NCBI GenBank assembly: GCA_030588275.1 | Contig: JAUUYJ010000065.1 | Location: 1 to 10,621, forward strand | Direction: 5' to 3' | From: Candidatus Zixiibacteriota bacterium | Lineage (GTDB): Bacteria > Zixibacteria > MSB-5A5 > GN15 > JAAZOE01 | DNA: 10,621 nt | Part shown: piece after piece, positions 4,745 to 10,621 of the stretch | Position numbering within the stretch: the first letter of the stretch is position 1 | Layout of the letters: each line of letters opens with the position of its first letter | Translations under genes and position numbers: made by a program | The notes under the pieces: generated by a model | The model's input: the letters and a program-made list of their open reading frames with translations, nothing else | Told to the model about the DNA's origin: nothing | The model's database searches: none

Positions 4745-7700
4745 GTGTATTTAAAAAAGCTTGAGTTAATCGGTTTTAAATCATTTCCAGAAAAGACCCA
4801 ATTTGTTTTTAACCGAGGCATCACCTGCATTGTCGGCCCCAATGGGTGCGGTAAATCAAACCTGTTGGATGCCCTTCGCTGGGTTTTGGGTGAGCAAAAA
4901 TCTTCCCTTTTGCGTGGCACCAAAATGGAGGAGGTTATCTTTGCCGGCACCAGAAATTTAAAGCCGCTGGGCCTCTCAGAAGTTTCACTTCACGTTTGCA
5001 ATGACAGCGGCATCCTTCCTTCTCAATACAAAGAACTGGCCGTTTCGCGTCGCCTGTTCCGCTCCGGAGAATCAGAATACCTGATAAATAAAACCCCTTG
5101 CCGCTTGAAAGATATCACCGACCTCTTCGCCGATACCGGAATGGGAACCCAAACCTACGCCATCATCCAGCAGGAAATGGTCGATTCGATCCTCTCTGAC
5201 CGCAACGAGGAAAGGCGCCAGTTGTTTGAAGAAGCGGCTGGAATCACCAAATACAAACATCGCAAAAAAGCGGCGGAACGAAAACTTGATGCTACGACTC
5301 AGGATCTTCTACGCCTTCAGGATATTTTATCGGAAGTTAACACCCGGGTCAACTCACTTAAAAGGCAGGTCTCAAAGGCGAAGCGTTACAAAGAATTCAG
5401 TGGTGAGTTGCGCCTTTGGGATCTTTACTCGGCCCGCACCAATTACCAGTCTATCCTGGAAAAAAGAAAAGCGCTGTCGCTGGAAATCAAAACTTTTGAA
5501 GATCAAAAGATGGCGGTTGAAACCGATCTTGATGGTCGTTTGGCTGAGTTAGAAAAATTCCGAACCGACCTAACCGAAATTGATCTGTCACTGACCGAGC
5601 TGGGTGGAACGATTGCCAGATTGTCTGAAGAGGCACACCAGATGGAGACCGATATCTCGGTTAATCGAGAAAAACGGAACAACCTGAAAAGGTCTGCCGA
5701 GCAGAATGGTGAAGAGATTGCGGGACTGAAGAAGCGGTCAGAAGTTATAACCATCGATAAAGCCAAGAGTGCCGAAAATTCCGAGCGGTTACAGATCGAG
5801 ATCGAAAAAACAACCGCCAACTTCAACGAAGCAGTCACCGTTCAGAAAAAATCTGACGACGAATATCTTAGCTTCCGCCGGATGACTGATGATGAAGGTA
5901 ACCAGCTCTTAAGCCTGGAAGGAAAGATTTCATCGGGGCGGACTGATTCAGCCAACATTGAAGAACAGTTGAAGGAACTCGAAGTTGAAGTCGGGACTCA
6001 AACAGGCCGGAAAACTGACCTGATTCAGGAAAAAGGAAAACGGCGCGAAGAGATCACCAGTCTGCAATCAACGATTGACCAAAGCCGCACCGAGATTACC
6101 TCGGTCCAAAATCAGATCGAAGAAAAAAATCGACTATCTGACGAAGCGGAAAACCAGATTGATCGCCTGCGTGATCAGATGACCGAAGTGACCGCCTCCT
6201 ACGAAGCAACTCTGGCCCGCAAAAATCTGCTGGCCGAAATGATTGAACACCATGAAGGGTATACCGGTGGGGTTGTCGCCATTTTCGAAATCGCCGATCG
6301 TTGGGTGGATATTACCGGAACGGTAGCCGACTTCGTTCGTCCCAAAGAGGGGTACCAACTGGCGATAGAATCAGCCCTGGGTGAAGCGGCCCAATATATA
6401 ATTTGCGACAAGCATAACACCGCCCGTGAAGCGATTGATCATCTTAGGGTGGAAAAGGCAGGACAAGCGACCTTTCTTATTTTGGAAAAACTGGCTCCTC
6501 TCTCCAACCGACCGAATCTATCCGAAACCGCCGGAGTGGTTGGCTGGGCCGATCAGATGGTTGATTGCGACGATCGGTATCAACGGGTACCGGGCGCTCT
6601 ATTGGGTCGAACGGTAATTTGCGAAAACGTTGAATATGCGCGGCAGATAATTGAGACTTTGCCGGATGGATTCCGTACGGTGACTCTCGGTGGCGACCAG
6701 ATCAGAAAAAATGGGTTGGTCTCCGGTGGTGCGTCGTCGGAGGTTTCAATCCTGGGTCGTCAAAAGGAGATTTTGGCACTGGGAGAACGGTTGGGCAATC
6801 TGGATCGTCAATCGCAAAACATCAAGAATCGTCAATCACGCCTCACGCTTGATGTCGGCGAATTGCGTCAGTCTTTGGCCCAGTTAAATCTTCAACTGGA
6901 AAATGACAAAGATGCGGTAGCCGAAAAAATCGGTCAGCTAAAAGAGGAACAGTTCAAGATCAACGCCGCCGATGAAGTTGTCACGAGCATCGATCAACGC
7001 CTCAACCAAATGACTCAGAAGCTTGATAAATTGCGCCACCGCCAATACAGTCTGTCTTTGGATTTCGATCAATTGGGACGCCAAAAAGAGGGGGTCTCAG
7101 CCGCCATTGAAAATCGGAAAGAACAATTAGCCAGCCTCGAAGAGACGGCCCAAAAGGGATCAGAGAAGGTCAACCGATTACAGGTGGAAAAGGTAGAACT
7201 GGAAAGTGAACGGTCGCATCACCGCTCCCAATTTGAATATTACGAAGAGATGCTGTCTGATATTGCCGAAAATATTAGTCAAAAAGAGACCCATATAAAA
7301 GATGCCCATGCAACTATTATCGAAATTGATGAGCGCCTTAAGAGAAATGAAATTCGTCTCAAAGAGACCTTTGATTTACGCCAGACCGAAAATATGTCTC
7401 AGCAACAGATGCGACAAAATCGAGATGAGATCAACTCCCAACTTGATAATCTGAATGGCAAGATCAAGAACCATCGGAAGGAAAAAGATCAAATCTCCGA
7501 TAAGAACCATCAAGCGGAGATAAGCTTAACGGCGACCAACTCCCGTGTGGAACAGATCGAATCCCGGATTCGGGAGGAATACGAAGAAGATATTAGCCAG
7601 GTTGATGCTAATGCTCCCGAGGAAGAACTATCAGACGAGCAGATCGCCGAAAAGATGGAGATGCTGAGGGACAGAATCCGCAAGATGGGGATTGTCAACT

Positions 7701-8362
7701 TGCTGGCTCTGGAGGAATACAACGAGCAGAAGCAAAGACAGGAGTTCTTGTCAAAACAGTTGGATGATCTGATCTCAGCCAAATCGATCCTGAAATCGAC
7801 CATCAACAAAATCAACCAAACGGCCAAAGTGATGTTTTTAGAAACGCTGGAAAAGGCCAGAGAGAACTTCCAGCAACTGTACGTTGAGCTGTTTACCGGT
7901 GGCGAGGCAAACGTCTTTTTGGAAGATGAATCCGATCCGCTCGATTCTCGCATCGAAATTGTTTCCCGTCCCCGCGGTAAAAAGTCGATGGCGATCACTC
8001 AGCTTTCTGGTGGGGAGCGGGCATTGACCGCCACCGCCCTTCTGTTTGCCCTTTATATGGTCAAGCCTTCCCCATTCTGTTTCCTGGATGAAATCGATGC
8101 ACCGCTTGACGATGTCAACGTCGGTCGGTTCCTAAAAATCGTCCGAAAATTCTCCAAACAGACCCAATTTATCATCATCACCCACAACAAAATCACCATG
8201 GAAGCGGCCGATACGCTGTATGGTGTGACGATGGAAGAACCGGGAGTATCCAAAGTTGTCGCAGTCAGGTTCAAAAAAGATGGAGAAGATACCGCCGACT
8301 CCGGTGAAGAGACAATTTTGGACCTTCATTATGCTGAGGATAACGCCGCGCAGGCTGGTTGA
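4745..8362 (+). CDS. smc: Chromosome segregation protein SMC
   Basis: This full-length condensin ATPase has 1205 residues from a GTG start. SMC dimers, with ScpA/ScpB, compact and segregate the chromosome by loop extrusion. N-terminal head: LIGFKSF, Walker A GPNGCGKS (31-38), WVLGEQ, and the Q-loop region IQQEMVDSIL followed by EERRQLFEEAAGI (about 140-168). Long coiled coils run from about 170 to 500 and 675 to 1020. The hinge (about 505-670) starts at HEGYTGGVVAIFE and ends at LVSGGASSE with its conserved glycines. C-terminal head: signature LSGGERALTA (from L1087) and Walker B FCFLDEIDAP, with D1115 and catalytic E1116. All ATPase residues are intact and length is normal. scpA/scpB are not nearby. 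It ends 4 bp before the preferred ftsY start; smc-ftsY adjacency is widespread in bacteria. Confidence 0.98.
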   Translation: MYLKKLELIGFKSFPEKTQFVFNRGITCIVGPNGCGKSNLLDALRWVLGEQKSSLLRGTKMEEVIFAGTRNLKPLGLSEVSLHVCNDSGILPSQYKELAVSRRLFRSGESEYLINKTPCRLKDITDLFADTGMGTQTYAIIQQEMVDSILSDRNEERRQLFEEAAGITKYKHRKKAAERKLDATTQDLLRLQDILSEVNTRVNSLKRQVSKAKRYKEFSGELRLWDLYSARTNYQSILEKRKALSLEIKTFEDQKMAVETDLDGRLAELEKFRTDLTEIDLSLTELGGTIARLSEEAHQMETDISVNREKRNNLKRSAEQNGEEIAGLKKRSEVITIDKAKSAENSERLQIEIEKTTANFNEAVTVQKKSDDEYLSFRRMTDDEGNQLLSLEGKISSGRTDSANIEEQLKELEVEVGTQTGRKTDLIQEKGKRREEITSLQSTIDQSRTEITSVQNQIEEKNRLSDEAENQIDRLRDQMTEVTASYEATLARKNLLAEMIEHHEGYTGGVVAIFEIADRWVDITGTVADFVRPKEGYQLAIESALGEAAQYIICDKHNTAREAIDHLRVEKAGQATFLILEKLAPLSNRPNLSETAGVVGWADQMVDCDDRYQRVPGALLGRTVICENVEYARQIIETLPDGFRTVTLGGDQIRKNGLVSGGASSEVSILGRQKEILALGERLGNLDRQSQNIKNRQSRLTLDVGELRQSLAQLNLQLENDKDAVAEKIGQLKEEQFKINAADEVVTSIDQRLNQMTQKLDKLRHRQYSLSLDFDQLGRQKEGVSAAIENRKEQLASLEETAQKGSEKVNRLQVEKVELESERSHHRSQFEYYEEMLSDIAENISQKETHIKDAHATIIEIDERLKRNEIRLKETFDLRQTENMSQQQMRQNRDEINSQLDNLNGKIKNHRKEKDQISDKNHQAEISLTATNSRVEQIESRIREEYEEDISQVDANAPEEELSDEQIAEKMEMLRDRIRKMGIVNLLALEEYNEQKQRQEFLSKQLDDLISAKSILKSTINKINQTAKVMFLETLEKARENFQQLYVELFTGGEANVFLEDESDPLDSRIEIVSRPRGKKSMAITQLSGGERALTATALLFALYMVKPSPFCFLDEIDAPLDDVNVGRFLKIVRKFSKQTQFIIITHNKITMEAADTLYGVTMEEPGVSKVVAVRFKKDGEDTADSGEETILDLHYAEDNAAQAG

Positions 8363-8366
8363 TCAG

Positions 8367-9281
8367 GTGAAGTTTTTTTCTAAATTTAAAAAGGGGCTGA
8401 CCAAAACTAAAGAGACTCTGGTTGGCAATATCAAGAAAGCTGTCGGACTGGCGGCCAAAGTTGACGACGACCTTCTGGATAAAATTGAGCAAATATTAAT
8501 TGAAAGTGATGTCGGGGTTTCCGCATCATTGAAAATTATTGAGAACCTCAAAAAAAAAGTTGCCTCCGATAACATCAAGGATCCCGAGGAAGTTACCACC
8601 GCCCTCAAAGCGGAGATCATGGCGATTGTCCGTTCGGATCGAAACCCTGCGACATTGTCAAGCGATGGCCTGACCGTCTGGGTCGTTATGGGGGTCAATG
8701 GGACTGGTAAGACGACATCAGTTGGCAAGCTGGCCAAATTCTTCTCCGATCAGAAAAAGGAAACGATGATCGCCGCCTGCGACACCTTTCGCGCCGCCGC
8801 CGTCGATCAATTGGAGGTTTGGGCTGAGAGATCGGGAGTACAGTTCATTCGAGCCAAGGATGGAACCGACCCGGCCGCCGTCGCCTTTGATGCCGCAACG
8901 TCAGCTAAGGCGCGCGGTGTCGATATTTTGATAATTGACACTGCCGGACGGTTGCATACCAAAACTCATCTGATGGCGGAGCTGGCCAAGATTAATAAGG
9001 TGGTCGCCAAAGTTGTTCCAGAAAAGAATATCAAATCGAAGTTGATCCTTGACGGCACCACCGGACAGAATGGCCTGTCGCAGGTCAAGTTCTTCTCCGA
9101 AGCTGTCGGTGGAATTGATGGTCTGATCGTAACCAAGCTCGATGGCACCGCCAAAGGTGGGGTCGTCATTGCCATCGCCGAAGAGATGTCGGTTCCGATA
9201 GATTTTATCGGTCTTGGAGAACAGATCGACGATCTGAAACCGTTCGATCCCGAATCGTACGTCGCCGCTCTGTTTGAATAG
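8367..9281 (+). CDS. ftsY: Signal recognition particle receptor FtsY
   Basis: FtsY is the SRP-family GTPase that receives the SRP-ribosome complex at the membrane and hands nascent membrane proteins to SecYEG. From GTG 8367 the product has 304 residues, an N-G core with no long acidic A domain. The N-terminus KFFSKFKKGLTKTKETL is the amphipathic membrane-binding start usual for short FtsYs. G motifs: G1 GVNGTGKTT (109-117), then DTFRAAAVDQLEVWA, G3 DTAGR (191-195), G4 TKLDG (256-260), and the closing GLGEQIDDLKPFDPESYVAALF. The frame extends upstream inside smc; an ATG at 8331 would add 12 residues and a 32-bp overlap. I prefer GTG 8367 from the family start, although neither has a strong ribosome binding site. 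It is the last gene of the operon. Confidence 0.96.
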   Translation: MKFFSKFKKGLTKTKETLVGNIKKAVGLAAKVDDDLLDKIEQILIESDVGVSASLKIIENLKKKVASDNIKDPEEVTTALKAEIMAIVRSDRNPATLSSDGLTVWVVMGVNGTGKTTSVGKLAKFFSDQKKETMIAACDTFRAAAVDQLEVWAERSGVQFIRAKDGTDPAAVAFDAATSAKARGVDILIIDTAGRLHTKTHLMAELAKINKVVAKVVPEKNIKSKLILDGTTGQNGLSQVKFFSEAVGGIDGLIVTKLDGTAKGGVVIAIAEEMSVPIDFIGLGEQIDDLKPFDPESYVAALFE

Positions 9282-9396
9282 ATTGACCCGAAAGCCATAG
9301 GCTATTTTGATTGAACAACATCTCTTCTCCAAAATTTCTTGATATCGATTGCACTACTGATTTGGCGGAGTAATAATAAAGCTCACCAAATTATGG
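9282..9396. other. Intergenic stretch after ftsY
   Basis: No gene is visible here. A short stem AGCC/GGCT with an ATA loop followed by ATTTT lies just after the ftsY stop (about 9291-9306) and might be a weak terminator, but four base pairs are too few to call it. Confidence 0.3.
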
Positions 9397-9426
9397 TTGA
9401 ATCATAAGCGTCTGGTTACCTATACT
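9397..9426 (+). promoter_or_regulatory. Candidate sigma-70 promoter of yjbQ-rlmH
   Basis: TTGAAT (9397-9402, four of six consensus matches) and TATACT (9421-9426, five of six) are separated by 18 nt. A start near 9433 gives a leader of about 27 nt before the ATG at 9460. The -10 lies inside the loop of a perfect inverted repeat. Confidence 0.5.
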
Positions 9427-9445
9427 TAATTAGATCGTAACCAGA
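9411..9445. repeat. Perfect 9-bp inverted repeat straddling the yjbQ -10 box
   Basis: TCTGGTTAC (9411-9419) and GTAACCAGA (9437-9445) are exact complements with 17 nt between them; the spacer contains the TATACT box. The arm centres are about 26 bp apart, so a dimer bound to both halves would cover the promoter, which suggests repression. Alternatively it could fold as a stem-loop if transcription starts upstream. A second palindrome, GAGAATTCTC (9449-9458), lies right against the yjbQ start codon. Confidence 0.5.
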
Positions 9446-9459
9446 ATCGAGAATTCTCA

Positions 9460-9858
9460 ATGAAGCAATCAATATCGGTACCGACCAACAATACCTGTCA
9501 GTTGATCGACATAACATCAGAGGTACAAAAGCTCGTCAGCTCGTCGCATATATCTGAGGGAATCGTAACCGCCTTTGTCGCCCATACCACCGCCGGAATC
9601 ACCATCAACGAAAATGCCGACCCGGACGTCAAGCATGATATCTTACTGCAGTTGGAAAATATGGTCCCGCAGTCGGACTCTTTTCTTCATGGCGAGGGAA
9701 ACTCCCCGGGCCATATCAAGGCATCGATGATGGGGTCATCGGTTAGCGTTATTATCTCGGGTGGCAGACTGCAACTGGGAACCTGGCAGGGGATTTACTT
9801 TTGCGAGTTTGATGGCCCCAGAAGCCGCACCGTTTGGCTAAAGATCATCGAGGGTTAA
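9460..9858 (+). CDS. yjbQ: YjbQ / UPF0047 family protein
   Basis: This small 132-residue protein of the UPF0047 family occurs across bacteria and archaea. Signatures: AHTTAGITINENADPDV (41-57) with H42, T43, T44, N50 and E51; HGEGNS (77-82) followed by H85, K87 and S89; and LGTWQGIYFCEFDGPR (106-121). The conserved His and Glu residues cluster in a pocket in known structures, and homologues show a weak thiamin phosphate synthase activity; the true physiological function is unsettled. Length is normal. The start is the first Met of the frame and matches the family start; only a weak purine stretch precedes it. Its stop lies 3 bp before rlmH, so the pair is probably co-transcribed from the promoter at 9397-9426. 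Confidence 0.93.
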   Translation: MKQSISVPTNNTCQLIDITSEVQKLVSSSHISEGIVTAFVAHTTAGITINENADPDVKHDILLQLENMVPQSDSFLHGEGNSPGHIKASMMGSSVSVIISGGRLQLGTWQGIYFCEFDGPRSRTVWLKIIEG

Positions 9859-9861
9859 AGG

Positions 9862-10341
9862 ATGCTTTCGATTCATATCATAACAGTCGGTCGGGACAAA
9901 GATAAATGGATCACCGATCAGATCAATCATTTTCAGAAATTGATCTCCAAATATGCCCGGCTTGAATTGACATCTGTGCCAGAAAGCAAATACGGATCAT
10001 CGGTCGATATCAAAAAAGCTAAATCGGTCGAGGCAAAGAGTATCAAAAGTCGGCTCAAAGGAGGACAGGGAAGCTTGGTGATCGCTTTGGATGTTAAGGG
10101 AAAAGAGTTTGGCACCAAGGCATTGGCGAATTATTTGATTAAGCTCCAAAATGACGGAAAATCGACATTGGAATTTGTCATCGGGGGACCGCATGGCTTG
10201 GACAAACAGTTTATTGAATCGACTGATTTACAGATGTCCCTCTCCCCTTTAACGATGTCACACCAGATTATTCGGCTGGTGCTTTTAGAACAGTTATACC
10301 GAGTTTTAAACATCAACGCCGGTGGTAGCTACCACAAATAG
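9862..10341 (+). CDS. rlmH: 23S rRNA (pseudouridine-1915-N3)-methyltransferase RlmH
   Basis: RlmH is a SPOUT-class, SAM-dependent methyltransferase that methylates pseudouridine 1915 in helix 69 of 23S rRNA, acting on assembled 70S ribosomes. The product has 159 residues, the usual length. Motifs: ALDVKGKEF (75-83), the SAM-knot region FVIGGPHGL (105-113), LSPLTMSHQIIRLVLLEQLYR (127-147), and the C-terminal SYHK (156-159), whose Tyr and His complete the active site. The ATG lies 3 bp after the yjbQ stop with GAGGG a few bases upstream. It converges on the minus-strand gene at the right edge. Confidence 0.97.
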   Translation: MLSIHIITVGRDKDKWITDQINHFQKLISKYARLELTSVPESKYGSSVDIKKAKSVEAKSIKSRLKGGQGSLVIALDVKGKEFGTKALANYLIKLQNDGKSTLEFVIGGPHGLDKQFIESTDLQMSLSPLTMSHQIIRLVLLEQLYRVLNINAGGSYHK

Positions 10342-10355
10342 ATTGGGTAGAAATT

Positions 10356-10388
10356 AAAAAAAAGGAACCTGCCGAATCGACAGGCTCC
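10356..10388 (-). terminator. Intrinsic terminator of the right-edge minus-strand gene
   Basis: On the minus strand GGAGCCTG pairs with CAGGTTCC (eight pairs including one G-U), with a 9-nt loop, followed directly by eight T (10363-10356). It lies about 130 bp after the stop of the minus-strand fragment. On the plus strand the G-U pair becomes an A-C mismatch and no T-run follows, so the direction is clear. Confidence 0.75.
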
Positions 10389-10402
10389 CTGTGAGAGATG
10401 GG

Positions 10403-10419
10403 GCGGTATCACCGCTTTT
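10403..10419 (+). terminator. Weak terminator candidate for yjbQ-rlmH
   Basis: GCGGT (10403-10407) and ACCGC (10411-10415) form a perfect 5-bp stem with a 3-nt loop, followed by TTTT. It lies 62 bp after the rlmH stop. A competing longer pairing, GGGGCGG (10400-10406) with CCGCCCC (10430-10436), encloses it. The T-run is short, so this is tentative. Confidence 0.35.
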
Positions 10420-10519
10420 CGGTTGTCGCCCGCCCCGATCGCTTATTGAGCCGCGCTATTCCAGTACTTAGTTACTCGCTCTGATGAGAGCCTATTTCAA
10501 CACAGTACCTATAACAGCA

Positions 10520-10621
10520 TTACTTCAGTAAAATCATCTTACGGATAGCCTCAGATCCCGCCGCCTGAGCGCGGTAGAGATACAACCCAGACGCAGACTG
10601 CTGGCCATTCTCATCCCTGCC
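10520..10621 (-). CDS. C-terminal end of a secreted/surface protein with FlgD-Ig/type-IX-like sorting tail (partial)
   Basis: Only the last 33 codons and a TAA (10522-10520) are in the window; the gene continues past the right edge. The visible residues read GRDENGQQSASGLYLYR, then AQAAGSEAIRKMILLK. The pattern 'DG/GRD-x-NG-x-x-(A/V)SGLYLYR...KKM(I/V)LLK' is the end of the FlgD-Ig-like or 'T9SS type A sorting' domain, found at the C-terminus of secreted and cell-surface proteins in Bacteroidetes, Ignavibacteria, Zixibacteria and other FCB-related phyla. The nature of the rest of the protein cannot be told. A minus-strand terminator 130 bp downstream supports a real gene end. The intervening 10389-10519 holds only short palindromes such as GCTCT/AGAGC (10478-10491). 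Confidence 0.82.
   Translation of the reverse strand, partial: GRDENGQQSASGLYLYRAQAAGSEAIRKMILLK

Noticed and set aside
7510..7998. Minus-strand open frame of 162 codons inside smc
   Set aside because: It is Ser/Leu-rich, as expected for the antisense of a Glu/Lys/Asp-rich coiled coil, with no domain of its own.
1..10621. Defence system, phage, transposon, CRISPR or tRNA gene
   Set aside because: No transposase or integrase motifs, regularly spaced repeats or cloverleaf-like sequences were found on reading; the genes are core functions.

Overview
This window is an ordinary bacterial chromosomal segment of moderate GC content, with densely packed genes, standard genetic code, and no tRNA, rRNA, CRISPR array, insertion sequence or phage gene that I can see. 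The right-edge fragment carries a C-terminal tail of the FlgD-Ig/type-IX-sorting kind. Together with a rhomboid protease that has a long C-terminal tail, a RodZ-like gene and a divergent smc, this suggests a member or relative of the FCB superphylum, such as a Zixibacteria-like lineage. That placement is inference from gene style, not from a marker tree.

Left part, minus strand (1-2022). Read in the direction of transcription, a thioredoxin gene is followed 9 bp later by a CoA-binding-domain protein. That gene overlaps by 8 bp a very small single-pass membrane ORF. A terminator-like inverted repeat follows, and then a rhomboid intramembrane protease that runs off the left edge. The tiny ORF is the most interesting item. 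It stops at a TGA after 29 codons, but the same frame continues for 22 codons to a TAG. The extension contains a Cys five residues past the TGA and a perfect 7-bp hairpin with a GGC loop. I propose it as a candidate selenoprotein, unproven.

Middle part, plus strand (2260-9281). This is one compact operon: dtd (D-aminoacyl-tRNA deacylase), maf (nucleotide pyrophosphatase), a RodZ-like membrane HTH protein, a short unrecognised protein resembling the N-terminal half of GT9/heptosyltransferases, smc (chromosome condensin) and ftsY (SRP receptor GTPase). Neighbouring genes overlap or lie within about 10 bp, so co-transcription and translational coupling are likely. The operon combines translation and nucleotide quality control with cell shape, chromosome organisation and protein targeting.

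Right part. After a 178-bp gap holding a promoter and a perfect 9-bp inverted repeat straddling its -10 box, yjbQ (UPF0047) and rlmH (23S rRNA pseudouridine-1915 methyltransferase) form a two-gene unit. It converges on a minus-strand gene of which only the last 33 codons are in the window. The region between them holds a good minus-strand intrinsic terminator and a weaker plus-strand one.
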